Part shown: positions 10,277 to 20,960 of the stretch, piece by piece
Layout of the letters: the number at the start of each line of letters is the position of its first letter
How positions within the stretch are numbered: the first letter of the stretch is position 1
DNA from: Metridium senile
Lineage: Eukaryota; Cnidaria; Anthozoa; Actiniaria; Metridiidae
NCBI GenBank assembly: GCA_949775045.1
Contig: OX459097.1
Span: 965,598-1,029,597, forward strand
Length of the DNA stretch: 64,000 bases
Reading direction: 5' to 3'
Notes under the pieces: generated by a model
The model's database searches: none
Told to the model about the DNA's origin: nothing
The model's input: only the letters and a program-made list of their open reading frames with translations
Position numbers and translations under genes: made by a program

Positions 10277-10540
10277 ATTTGCATACAATAGAGTCGTCCC
10301 CTCCCTCCTGATACATAGATAGTGTTTTACGTGGGTCCTGTCAGCCAGAAAAGTGCGGAACTGGTGACGTCATTCTTATTAATCACGTGTCTGATCACTA
10401 CCGAAAAGCGACAGTACTAACCTTCTGCGCAGGCGCTCTAAGTGTCGGTTATTTTCCCCCTAACGACACTAAAAGCCCCTGCGTAGGAGGCTACGGCGAG
10501 AAGCGATAGTATATAAATCACCCAAAATCAATTCCGCGAG
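10277..10540 (+). promoter_or_regulatory. Promoter of 5'-nucleotidase copy 1
   Basis: Upstream of exon 1 lie an octamer ATTTGCAT (10277-10284), a CRE TGACGTCA (10365-10372), an E-box CACGTG (10384-10389) and a TATA box TATATAAA (10510-10517). The ATG at 10562 is about 45 bases after the TATA box, leaving a short 5' leader with initiation expected near 10540. Confidence 0.55.
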
Positions 10541-10561
10541 TGCTAGAGGCTCAAAAGAAAC

Positions 10562-10567
10562 ATGCCG
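10562..10567 (+). CDS. Copy 1, exon 1 (Met-Pro)
   Basis: ATGCCG followed by the donor GTAAGA. The exon ends in phase 0 and the next identified exon starts in phase 0 with GGGACAGAC (Gly-Thr-Asp). Together with the TATA box this makes a plausible two-codon first coding exon; it is inferred from signals, not transcripts. Confidence 0.5.
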
Positions 10568-11346
10568 GTAAGAAACATCTAGAACTGTAAAATAATTGTT
10601 AAGTCCCGGGAAAATGGCCTTAAAACCTTCAACATTTGCTTTAACACTGATCTGTTTGATTTAATTTGTCGAATGTCAATGTTGAAGCCGTTTGCCGGGC
10701 CTTTAACCTCTTTCAACATCGATTCAACACGTATCAACAAGGGGGTGGTAAACGGCTTCAACATTGCCATTGAACAAAATCGAACTGATGTTGAAGCAAT
10801 CCTTGTTAAAACGTACTTATTTCATTTAATGTTTTATATCTGTGAATTTGAAACAAAATCAAAAATATATGTAATCATTTGAAAAATTCCATTTGATGAG
10901 ATTTGATGGGAACTTTTTATTTGTGTAAATTTAATCTTTTATCGGTTGAGATTCGCTTTCTTGCTGTAAATGTTAACCAATACCGATGAACCAATAGCTG
11001 TTTCATATAAGTCTTTACAGGTTTGTTTTGTTTTTGAATAAAGGTATTTAATTTCGGCAAAATATTTACCATTTGAACACGAAATTTCATTCAGTAAATT
11101 TCATTCATTCACAAGGGTTATAAGGATTAATTATTGCTACAAAATGCCAGCCATACCCGGGACTCAAATAAGTATATAAGTGATCGATTCAGAAACACAT
11201 TCAGATTTAAGAATGCTTTACATATCCGTTCTAAAGTGTGTCTAAAATACCAGAACACGATTGAAATTTGTAATCATTTTCTCTCTATGACATTGACTGA
11301 TTTTGAGTTATTTTCAGCGAATTTTGCTTTGCATGCCGTACCACGT

Positions 11347-11375
11347 TAGCCTGCGCAAACAGACCCTTATGTGCA
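11347..11375 (+). mobile_element. Solo TAGCCTGCG terminus in intron 1
   Basis: TAGCCTGCGCAAACAGACCC is near-identical to the end of the element at 52885 (one substitution). No partner end is visible in this intron. Confidence 0.4.
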
Positions 11376-11644
11376 TGGGATTTAACAACGAGAACGTTGC
11401 TCCAAGATAGCCTTTTTAAAAGATGGCTATATCCCCTAAAAATTAAGCAACTTCTCAGAATAGACAGCCAGGTGTTTTTTACTGCTTTGGTAAGGCACTC
11501 ATTTTTGACAAGATGTCGCGAAATTATGCAAATTAGGCACCGATCTATAGCAAAACAAACATTTGTTGAAAATTGGTTTTGTCTACGTTTTTGAAATAAT
11601 ACATCAAAACTTAAAAATTATAACACTTCTGATATAGATGATAT

Positions 11645-11712
11645 TAAATAATCTTGAGTTGTCGAGTTTGTAGACCGAATAGCACAGCATTACAATAGTC
11701 AAGCTAAGAAGT
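11645..11712 (-). mobile_element. Fossil LINE reverse transcriptase C-terminal segment
   Basis: Minus strand reads LDYCNAVLFGLQTRQLK, a hallmark of L2/CR1-type C-terminal domains. The equivalent segment occurs at 50785-50850 in the matching orientation inside intron 1 of copy 2, so it predates the gene duplication. Confidence 0.6.
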
Positions 11713-12764
11713 TATACGGCAAAGTATGTATACACCTATTTCAAAAATCATAGTCGCAACTCAAAGCTACAGTCCACACTCTTAAGCTTGAAAACGATGT
11801 CGGTATTTCTACTCTTGCTATCGATTTATTCATAGCATGTTTGGTTGTAAGTGTTTGTGGTATAAACCTGTTTGCCTTGAAATAGAGATAGCTAGGGCAT
11901 GAAAATTAATGGGTCATGCTGTTCTACCCATAATTCCAAATAATCTTCTACTTATAACGAGCTATTCCTTTTCCTTCCATTAAGGGCATTAATATTTACG
12001 TCGCATGCTGATATAGAAGAAAAATCTATTTGTTTTGCGCATCATGCCTTAAAAGACGCACGTTTCTCTCTTAAAATGAACACTTGAACGAAAAACAGTC
12101 ATGTCAAAAACCACTTTTGAGTGCATTTTATGAGATCGTAAACGTCTTTCATCCAGCCATCGCATGAAATATGACGAAATTCATGCCTGTGCCTTTGCCT
12201 TTGCCATATAGGGAGGTGTAGCTTCTATGCTATCGTGTAGTGCAAGTCTGAGTGTAAACAAAGGAAGCCCAAACCCAAAATACTGCACAAATCAATCGAT
12301 AATCGATCGTCTTCTACTTTTCTTCAACAACGATTGGTTGAAGCATTTAACGTGATCCACGACACGCTTTTCGGCTTATTATCAATACATTATCGATTGA
12401 AAAGTTTACACTATCCATTTTCAGAGCATTTTCAGCTTCTATCGAAAGAAAAGGGGGGACGTGAGGCAAAAACCAATTTAACTTGTTTTGCCTCTAGTGT
12501 AATTACTTGATCGTGACTTAACAACACATTTTAAAATGTTGATAAAGCTAACTAACTCAACATGTTTATACTATTTGGAAAGGCATTGACGCATTTTTTG
12601 CTTGAAAACTCTTGATAAATACTGCTCGAATATCGTTTATCGAGGTAAGTTACTCTTCTTTTTCAAATGTTTTTTAAAACTTTACATTTGCAAACTGGGA
12701 TATACTTCATAGAAAGTGTCAAGCGTTTTAATTTATCGATCTTTTCATGGATTTTGAGAGGGTA
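11713..12764. other. Intron sequence, no gene seen
   Basis: Part of intron 1 of copy 1, with no sustained ORF and no recognised element. Confidence 0.4.
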
Positions 12765-13130
12765 TTCAGAATCCCGCAATACCGCAAAAATTATTTAAAA
12801 ATCCCGCATTACCGCAAAAAATTTTCGCAAATACCGCATACCGCACAACATTTAATTAAAATCAAAGGTCATTAAACGTTTTGGTTTTTTTCACCATCCA
12901 TACGTACCAAAAAGATACAAAAACAAAAACCGTTAATATCGCATACCGCAGGCCAATTCTAAATCCCGCATTACCACTAGATTTTGCTTATTTCACCGAA
13001 ATACCGCTTAAAAAAAGGATAAATATCGCATAACGCAGGTATCCTAAATCCCGCATTACCGCAAAAATGTATTCCTTTTACCGCAATATCGCATTAAAAA
13101 ATAGCCAATACCACAATACCGCAAACCCCA
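12765..13130. repeat. Degenerate ATCCCGCATTACCGCAAAA array
   Basis: More than ten irregular repeats of CCGCATTACCGC/ATACCGCAAAA units in about 365 bp, spaced 15-30 bases. A short run of the same words (ACCGCAAACCGCAC) also occurs at 19160-19210. Confidence 0.75.
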
Positions 13131-13167
13131 ATGACCCCCTCTTTTGACTCTTGGTTGAGATTTTTAC

Positions 13168-13460
13168 ATCCTCGGGAACCCAGGGGTATTCTTCTGTCGC
13201 TCGTTTCTCGCTTCCACAACATATACCCCTGGGAACGTAGTCTGTTGGAGCTTGTTCCGGAAGTCAAAATTCAAACTTATTTAACGACTTTCTTTGAATG
13301 GTTATCTTGATTTTCATTGGTCGACCTAATAAGGTCGACCAATCAGGAAAGAGCTGAATTTTGACTTCCGGAACAAGCTTCAACAGACTACGTTCCCAGG
13401 GGTATATGTTGTGGAAGCGAGAAACGAGCGACAGAAGAATACCCCTGGGTTCCCGAGGAT
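13168..13460. mobile_element. 293-bp fold-back element with 11-bp target duplication
   Basis: Arms of about 130 bp start ATCCTCGGGAACCCAGGGG and are inverted at the right end. Flanks are GAGATTTTTAC at 13157-13167 and 13461-13471. Almost the whole element can pair with itself. No coding capacity. Confidence 0.8.
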
Positions 13461-13984
13461 GAGATTTTTACCGCCGGGTCCAAATTCCCCTGGCGATCTC
13501 CACCATTTCTGCTTCTACAACCAGATATATTAAAATTGTCGAGTGAACCAATCGGCTATTCATTGTTTCTTTTCTTTTAAATAACTCTTTGAAACTCAAA
13601 TTGAATGATTGATTAAAGCTTGGCAACCGAGAGAAATATACCGCTACATAAGCTTACCATACTTCAGTAATCCTTAATGTATTTCAGTAGCCTGTACTTT
13701 GCAAATTATCATACATTTTCTTTATTTATCTAGAGTTTAAAATGTATTGCAAATATGTAATTGTCTAACTTAATACTTTGTACATTGTTTTACAGTTTCT
13801 TCAAAAGATATATCAACAATAGACCAAAGCCGAGGTGAATTTGGTTAGCATGGCGGCGAGTGACTTTGGCGATATAAATAGGGATATGTAAATGTTCCAG
13901 ATAAACATTCTGAAGACATCAAGAATCTCCTATAAAGATGTAAAGAAACCAAACATGAAACCAAAGTTGTTGTATAGTTTAATA

Positions 13985-14085
13985 AACGAGAAGGATCGTT
14001 TTATCAGGATTTAAAACCACGATTCGAAGCCAAGTGGTTTTAGACCTGATAAAACACGATCTGCGAGTTTATTGAACGGCTTCAT
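13985..14085. repeat. Imperfect inverted repeat (about 100 bp)
   Basis: AATAAACGAG...GTTTTATCAGG..TTTAAAACCAC pairs with GTGGTTTTAGACCTGATAAAAC...GTTTATT. It may be the end of a decayed transposon. A poly-A run follows at 14113-14130. Confidence 0.5.
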
Positions 14086-14130
14086 AAACTCCAACCTGTA
14101 CTTGTGTTTTTGTAAAAAAAAAAAAAAAAA

Positions 14131-14895
14131 ATCAATTTATGAAAGATTATTAGAGAAAATCAGGTTAAGGTTTATGTAAATTAGGGTGAATCTTTATCTT
14201 CAATAAGTGCCTCTATATATAATGTCTATAAGAACTGAAAAATTAGCCACCTGTAGTAAAAACTTTGATAATTTTATAGGATGACTATCAAATATTTGTG
14301 ACATATAATTAATTATAATAATTATATGTCATGCCTTGTATTGTCTCATAATACTTATATTATATCAATAAACTTTTGCAATTTGCAATCATTATTTTCC
14401 ATATAATCATGATAATGTTATATGTCAATTCAGTATTAAAAATACTAAAATTATTAAAAGTCATTTTGTTAGTCAAACCACAATGTAAAATTTGTAAGTT
14501 AATCAACTTCATACAACACACACTACTTGTGATACTTGAACACTATAGTACATGATTTGTTTACTTGAATCATTCCCATTCATTTATTTCCTTTCCCTGT
14601 ATTGTCACCAAATTTTCAGAATATCATTATTCTTTGCTTTTCTTGAATATAATTTTCTAAAGGCTCTAAAGGGCCTCAGCAGTTCTCTCTAACTATGTTT
14701 CTTTTTTTTCATATTTATATTCATATAAAACAGTAGCTTCATGCAGTCCTTTACTGCCTATTTTTGGAATAGGTTTATAATAAGAGTCTCGCAGTGCTCA
14801 AAGAATATACATTTCGTGTCGAAATAAAATAATCCAGTTTAACTCAATTTATACAATGCAATCAAGGAAGAATGTAAAACTTTTCTTCTTCATAG
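14131..14895. other. AT-rich intron sequence, no gene
   Basis: End of intron 1 of copy 1. A perfect-looking palindrome around GACATATAATT/AATTATATGTC is at 14299-14330. The last 130 bases are similar to the reverse complement of 50655-50780 in copy 2. Confidence 0.4.
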
Positions 14896-15066
14896 GGGAC
14901 AGACTTCGAAAAGACCATTAATGTAGCCGTGTCGTCTAGAGCACTGTTCGATCTGGAAGAAGAAAATGATTTATTTGTTAAACAAGGTCTTGAGAACTAC
15001 ATCAAGTTCCAAGTTGAACGAGAAGACCAGATACTTGATCCTGGCTCTGCATTTCCGTTTATCAAG
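14896..15066 (+). CDS. Copy 1, exon A
   Basis: 171 nt from acceptor ATAG to donor GTTAGT. Encodes [19 protein letters not shown]... to AFPFIK, the N-terminal conserved block of the family, and is the same length as exon A of copy 2. Confidence 0.85.
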
Positions 15067-15337
15067 GTTAGTCAGGTAAAACTTATGAGTCAAGACCATT
15101 CTGGGCCAGATTTTAAAAACAAAATCAGTGGCGGTGGCATCCTGAGTCAATTCTTCACCTTTGATGTTGTGATAGCTTCCATCTTCAAAATGGGAGCACG
15201 AAAAACCTGCACGACGCCATTTTGTTTTGAATACATTTTGTTTCAGAGTACCACGTGATCGGTCTAACAACATGATCTGTTCTGATCAGTTTGAGTACCG
15301 CGTAATAATGTTTCAGTTGTTTGTTTATTTATTGAAG

Positions 15338-15467
15338 GCACTTCAAAACGTCAACGCTAAGTTAAAAGAACGAGATCCAAACGAGAAAGAAATATTTACC
15401 ATCGCCTTGATGTCTCACAACAATGCTCAGGTTGGAATACGATTACAGAACTCCATCGAACACCATG
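15338..15467 (+). CDS. Copy 1, exon B
   Basis: 130 nt from acceptor GAAG to donor GTACTG. Encodes [13 protein letters not shown] and [21 protein letters not shown]. It ends in phase 1, completed to Gly by exon C. Confidence 0.85.
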
Positions 15468-16300
15468 GTACTGATAATAAAAATAATAATAATAATGATA
15501 ATAGTTGGTTTTGGTCTAAAGACCTGACCCTACTTAATACACTCGAGAATAAAATAATCCATACTGCACCCTTTTCAGGACAAATCGAAAAAATGGACTC
15601 TATATTTTAGTAGTATTCAGACATATTTATTTAGAATCACATTTTTATACATGTATATATTTAATTACATTTAATTCTCTTTTTTTCCACTAACTTGTCG
15701 ATGCAAGTCATTAATAATATCTAGATCGATGTTTTGTTGGGGTAGATGGCTTTAAAAAGTTACAATAATTTTGAATCATGAAGGAAATGTTTACTAATAT
15801 GAAGTTGGAGAAATAATGGAATAAATAAATAAATAAAGCCGGGGAAATGGAAATATTCACTAGTACAAATATATTTATATCAAGCTACAATCATGTGCAA
15901 AATACCTTGGGACATTATCTGTTTTTTTTACATGAAAAATATTTCAACAACATTTTTCCGTTTCCCCCTCTTCCCCTTATCAATGTTGAGTTTTGGGAAT
16001 GTGAAACGGTTGTCATTTGAAAGACCAATCAACATTGCTCTGGGGGGAGGGGTTTTTCAAATAAAATTGATACATTTTGTATATTTTTTTAAAACTCAAA
16101 CAAAAACGTTCATAAAAATGTTACAATGTGCCAAACATTTTGAACATGATTGTAGATAGGAAAATACATATATATAATAGATTAGAATCAAATAGGCTGA
16201 GTATTATAATTATGCGATCTCTTAATTTTAACTTGAAATTTTGTTTACTTAACCTTATTTGGAAAAATAAGTGAAGTCCAAATTTTAATCCCCGTAAATC

Positions 16301-16345
16301 TAGCCTGCATAGCTGGCTGTGGGAGAGGGGGAGAGGGAAGGGAAA
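16301..16345 (+). mobile_element. Decayed TAGCCTGC terminus
   Basis: TAGCCTGCATAGCTGGCTGTGG followed by a G-rich tract resembles the left end of the element at 49340. No inverted partner or target duplication was found, so this is a remnant in the intron between exons B and C. Confidence 0.3.
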
Positions 16346-16522
16346 CTCTGGGAGATGGGGAACGGGGGAATCTTATGTCGAATCCCCCCTCCCTCCCCCC
16401 GGGACTTCCTGTCTGCCGGATTTTATATCCGGTTTTCTTTCTTTCTGTGTGCCTTTTTGTCTCTTTTAAATTGACTGTGAGTCTGTCCATCCTCTATGGG
16501 TCTGACCGATTGTTGCTTGTAG

Positions 16523-16651
16523 GTCTTCGAGACATTATATCACGGAAGGCTTTAACCAGTGGAACCAGTCCTGTTGAATACCTTAAAGCCTTCAATATCA
16601 CTCTCTTTTTGACATCATATGAAGAAGAAGTCACTGATGCCATTAGAAAAG
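16523..16651 (+). CDS. Copy 1, exon C
   Basis: 129 nt, TTGTAG acceptor and GTAACG donor. Encodes GLRDIISRKALTSG and YLKAFNITLFLTSYEEEV. Both ends are phase 1/2 and match flanking exons. Confidence 0.85.
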
Positions 16652-16860
16652 GTAACGATAGGTTGGCTAAGCAACACATGCATTGTTACTACCACATGGG
16701 GCATGCATCAACTTATCAATGATACAGCTATTGATTAATCGACTCATTTGTATTCTATCCTTCCTTACCGTCTACCTCTTTCCTTCCTTCAGTCCTTCCT
16801 TACTCCCCATCCCTCCTTCATGCATGCATGCACCTATTCATTTATCATTGTCGTGTCTAG

Positions 16861-17045
16861 GTTTGGCTGCTGCAGTGATGTCCCTTAAACTAATGAACTC
16901 ACCCAGCGAAACACAGCTTCGTATTGCCTTTGACTTGGACGCTGTGTTGTTCTCTGAAGAATCGGAACAAATCTATAAAGATCAAGGTTTGAAGGCGTTC
17001 TTGGAACACGCGGAGAAAGAGAATAAAGATACCCCCTTGAAAGAG
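16861..17045 (+). CDS. Copy 1, exon D
   Basis: 185 nt, TCTAG acceptor and GTTAGT donor. Holds QLRIAFDLDAVLFSEESE, the presumed catalytic DxD motif of this nucleotidase family, and ends in phase 0. Confidence 0.9.
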
Positions 17046-17485
17046 GTTAGTTGGCATGGCTGGCTAGTTTGTTGCTTGGGGATATTTAATGGCCTCCTAC
17101 AAGGAGGACTCGAGGGGGTTTCAAAGTACGAACAATTCTAGAGAAAACCCGTCAAGCCGATTAATTTTCAATTTTCTTGAGATCCTTATTATTTCCTTAT
17201 TATCTTCTTTTGTATGTTCATTTAACAGTAGTTTCATGCAGTCTTAGAAAATTAAACAAGACTCGAGGTTTACTTACATTGTAATTGCAAGCTCCGACGG
17301 TCTGGAGCAATTATGCCTCAATTCCTCCCTCGCTTTCATCTCATGTTGCTTTTTTTACATTATATCGTGTTTTAAAATTCCCATCGTACAGTTATCAGAG
17401 TGTAAACCACGGCTGAGCTATAGTTACTTGTTAACTAAAATGTCTCACCAAACAACAAACCACCAAAATTCTCTGCATGTTTCAG

Positions 17486-17737
17486 GGGCCGTTGAAACCT
17501 TTCGGTCCTTTCGCCGAAGCCATTGGACGAATGCAGAAGAAATTTGATCGATCCACGAAAGAATCTTGTCCAATCAGAACGTACATAGTAACACGTAGTA
17601 CCGTTGTTGGTCAACGCGCTATTCTTATGTTACGTAGTTGGGGTTTGGAAATCGACGAGTATTTTTCCATGGACGATGCACCAAAGAGCCAAATCTTGGA
17701 GGCGATAAATCCTCATATATTATTTGTGACTTATTGA
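17486..17737 (+). CDS. Copy 1, exon E (truncated end)
   Basis: Starts after TTTCAG with GPLKPFGPFAEA and continues through [11 protein letters not shown] and LRSWGLEID. The stop at 17735-17737 comes where paralogues read FFDDQ. Downstream bases GATGAC match the paralogues again, in another frame, so the break is a short insertion. Confidence 0.8.
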   Translation, partial: GPLKPFGPFAEAIGRMQKKFDRSTKESCPIRTYIVTRSTVVGQRAILMLRSWGLEIDEYFSMDDAPKSQILEAINPHILFVTY

Positions 17738-18023
17738 TGACGTGTTGACAAGATCCAATATGGCGACCGTCAAACGCAATTTCTTTTAATGCTTTTTCAA
17801 TTTCATCCATTTTCAAGTAAAACTTAATAAGTGACGCGAATAATGTTACACATTCTAAATAAATGAGATTCAAATTGAAAATTATCAAACCAGCGAATGC
17901 AAATGAAGAGGATATGGTTTAAAATGGAGCTTTGAAAAATGGTTTGTTAAAATAATGACATATATTGAATGCCCTTTTCACACAAGAGGACGGACATATC
18001 GTTTCGACACGCCAACAAATTTT

Positions 18024-18136
18024 TATCGTCCCCAGGTTCTCCCTTCTCGTTCAGTTTTTTTTCAAAATGGCGGAACCCTTCTAGTGCCGCCATTTTGAAG
18101 AAAAAAAATACGAGAAGGGAGAACCTGGGGACGAGG
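18024..18136. repeat. 113-bp hairpin inserted in the 3' flank
   Basis: CGTCCCCAGGTTCTCCCTTCTCG and its complement frame a loop that also carries inverted AAAATGGCGG. The paralogous flank at 44.33 kb lacks it, so it arrived after duplication. Confidence 0.65.
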
Positions 18137-18195
18137 TTGAATTCATCCAAACCATACGAGTTTTTCGTCTCAAATTGTGTTCGTCCCGTATTCAC

Positions 18196-18233
18196 ACAAG
18201 ACGACTTGTCCGTCATGAGATGAGTTGACCGTC
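18196..18233. repeat. Two-unit seed of the 19-bp satellite
   Basis: The reverse complement holds GACGGTCAACTCATCTCAT then GACGGACAAGTCGTCTTGT: two 19-bp units of the satellite expanded at 43284-44332 in the equivalent position beside copy 2. Confidence 0.7.
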
Positions 18234-18530
18234 TTTAGTTTGGAAACGGCTAATAATTCGCTTGTATTTTTATCAATCAAACGATAAACAATGACCATAT
18301 TGTAGACTCTTTTAATATTTGATAATTATATATAATACAAAAGACAATTTAAAATATTCAATTCTATACAAAACCATTCAATATCAAAGAAGATTATTTT
18401 ATCAACTTGCTAGCACCAGTGCAGATAATGAAACGCATATCAATATTAGTATTCATTGATGAAATTATATGCTTTGTGATTTTCCTATCTATAGTTTGTG
18501 AAGTAAAACTGAGGCACAAATAAAAACACA

Positions 18531-19599
18531 AGTAGAAACACGTACAACTAGCCTAAGAATTACGTCGTCAATCATTTAGTTATCGTATTAATTAATAATG
18601 CATTATTTTTTTGATAAAACCACAGGCGATGAATAATGACCGGTCCCTAATGTTTGTTTTTTTGCACCATCTTGAAAGGTAGCTATAGGCTTTTGCATTG
18701 AAGCGAGACGAATTTTGAGTTGCAAACTGAACTTTGGTCTCGCTTTGATCCATGGGCCTGCGGTAATATTTCATATGTGACGTCATATGACACAAAATGT
18801 GATTTGCATACAATAGATTCATCCCCTCCCCTCCCTTCTGCAAACTCCAGTTGGTATTACTGTCTATTTATGGTGTGTAAATTGCGATGTCTACTGTAAC
18901 TAGAAACTATAGCTGTTAGTCCAAGCACTCCTAGATGGTATATGTCTGTGGTGATGATATTAAACACAGCCCACACATACTATATCAGAAAATACCGGCT
19001 ACAACTGACTCGCTATATTCTATGAACAAAATTCTACCAGTGGATCGATCAAGATATGATACAATTAAATGTACAATTGAACAGATTGCATTGATAATTA
19101 ACATGAAATAATTTAACAGTATAATTTGATACATTCTGGAGGGGGCGTAAGGGAGGTTTTGAAACCGCAAACCGCACAAAATAATAGACAAAAACCGTAA
19201 AACCGCATAAACATTTGCTAAAAAACGGAACAGCAATAAATAAGTAAAAATTGACCAAAACAAAGCAACTGGAAGTGAAATGATATGAATGATAATTTTT
19301 CACCGTAGCGATCGAAAAACGTTTTTCACTGTATCACAGTTTTATCTAGAAGCATTCAACCAGAATTTGCAACATTGATTCTTGGACACAATTTTGATTA
19401 TCCATGTACAAAAAGTGTAATTGTTTATAGAGGTGCTTGTCCAATTTATTATATGTTTATGTATAGACTTTATATTTACTTAAGCTTAAATAGCACATTC
19501 AGTAAAGCCTGTCTTTTTGGCCACAAAAAAGAAAAAGCTTTACCTGTTTACTGTAATCTTGAAGCTGAATTAAATGCGTAATCATATTTAAGCCGTAAA
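18531..19599. other. Mostly unassigned; contains a CRE/octamer block like the copy 1 promoter
   Basis: TGACGTCA (18778-18785) and GATTTGCATACAATAGA with CCCCTCCC (18801-18835) resemble the promoter stretch at 10260-10310. No nucleotidase exon follows. 19150-19210 has CCGCA-type repeats. The rest shows no gene. Confidence 0.4.
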
Positions 19600-19924
19600 C
19601 ATTAAAATAATATTTAAAGAACTGCGATCACATATAGTGTACAAATTCACGTGTGCAAGATGTAATTCTTGTTACCTAGGTGAAACCCGTAGGCACTTTA
19701 GTACACGTGTTCGTGAACATCTTAAGGGTGACAAGTCCTCCCATATTTTCAAATACTTAGCACAATCAACAGAATGCCACAATGCCTGTTCAGATAAGTG
19801 TTTTGAAATAATATATCAAGGTACACAATACACTATTAAGTTAAAAGAGGCGATTCACATCAAATGGCAAATGCCTGACTTAAACCAACAAGTCGCTCAT
19901 GTTAATTTATCCTTAAATATTTAA
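19600..19924 (+). pseudogene. Penelope-like element GIY-YIG endonuclease fragment
   Basis: Translation gives VYKFTCARCNSCYLGETRRHFSTR followed by REHLKGD. This is the GIY-YIG layout of Penelope-like element endonucleases: the Y-x-F-x-C start, Cys pair, Y-x-G-x-T, and the Arg helix. The domain ends near residue 95 with a stop at 19922. No reverse transcriptase is found directly upstream in frame, so it is a detached 3' fragment. The RT fragment at 22.8-23.4 kb may come from the same family but is downstream on the same strand, so they are not one element. Confidence 0.7.
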
Positions 19925-20390
19925 CATTGTTTAATACATTCCAACACATTCAATTGTATTGGCCTTCATATAAATAACTGTATTCTCAGTAATTCATTCA
20001 CACTGAAGTTGAGGTGGGTACACCTCGAAACATGTCTGGTAATAAAACTCTGAAAATTAAAAATGTCATCAGAGTCATCAAAAATATTTAAAGCCTCTTA
20101 AATCTCGTTACACAATTAAGTCATCCTAAATGTACTTAAAACACTTTTATGTAAAGACTAACTAAATGTAACCCAACTTACATACATTAAGCTTTAATTA
20201 AGGAAATTTAAGAAGAGTAAATTTAAGAAGTACTTTTTTAAGATATGTTTATTTCTAATTATTGCATTCTATTTTTACAGGGTACTTTTCCAATAGATTT
20301 GATATAATTGAATAAATAAATAAATCATGCATTGTGATAGTCCAAAAGGGAAAATAAATAAATATTTTTCCCACTTTTTGATATGTTGGA

Positions 20391-20860
20391 GTTCAATTCA
20401 ATTCAATTTTATCAAAGAAGAAATAATTTTTACAAATATGTATTTAACCTGCATTTAGCTTAATAGCTAGTCTAGGCAAGTTAAATTTATTTACAATAGT
20501 TGAAATTAGTTTACTCATATATTATTAGATATTTCAAATGTATATTGTATATAAATATTTAAATAATAAAGGGAAGAAGAAAGTAATATAATAGAAAAGA
20601 AGAACAGATAACTATAAGGACAACGGCAATGAGATTTACTTAAATAGTTTTGAAATATCGACATCATAACCGTTTGTAATTAAATTATTAAAAAGGGCTG
20701 ACATGACTTCTTTTTTTAAATTTCTTTTAGACAACTTTCTAATATATGCTGGTATCTGATTCCATAGACGAGTACCTAAACGTGAAAAAGAATTTCTTTG
20801 AGTATTCAAACGAGAATGTTTTGTATAGAAATTATCATTGGAGGAAGCTCAGATCTTAGA
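20391..20860 (-). mobile_element. 3' end of an L2/CR1-like LINE (truncated)
   Basis: From about 20850 down, the minus strand encodes SRLGTRLWNQIPAYIRKLS and ends GYDVDISKLFK at the stop 20636-20638, the usual C-terminus of LINE reverse transcriptase ORFs. The 3' UTR ends in an AATTGAATTGAA run (about 20391-20415). The same family recurs at 36718-37183. Confidence 0.65.
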
Positions 20861-20960
20861 GGAACTATGTTTTCTACTTAGCTTTAGCTATTTTACATTC
20901 TATGTATTTGTACTGCTTTGAGCAGTACTAGCTTTTAAAAAGTCATTTAAATATGCCATT

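Larger units (their letters stand above)
10562..17737 (+). pseudogene. Cytosolic 5'-nucleotidase I-like gene, copy 1 (3' end disrupted)
   Basis: Six exons (10562-10567, 14896-15066, 15338-15467, 16523-16651, 16861-17045, 17486-17737) join in compatible phases into a protein resembling vertebrate NT5C1A/NT5C1B, which dephosphorylate AMP and related mononucleotides in the cytosol. Diagnostic segments are [45 protein letters not shown], the HAD-like motif I AFDLDAVLFS, and CPIRTYIVT plus LRSWGLEID. After NPHI the frame departs from the family: NPHIFFDDQ of copies 2 and 3 becomes NPHILFVTY and stop, through a local insertion. The FFDDQ acidic pair and the C-terminal [15 protein letters not shown] are lost. 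The enzyme is probably inactive, unless a missed exon restores them. Exon E also has a duplicated FGP. Confidence 0.85.
17738..18530. other. 3' flank of copy 1, duplicated at copies 2 and 3
   Basis: 17935-18000 matches the reverse complement of 44340-44410. 18250-18350 matches the reverse complement of 43240-43275 and 51290-51395. This shows the duplication units included the gene's 3' flank. No gene is seen. Confidence 0.65.

Noticed and set aside
17947..18223. ORFs on both strands around the 18.0-18.2 kb hairpin
   Set aside because: They arise from the inverted repeat (mirror sequences on both strands).
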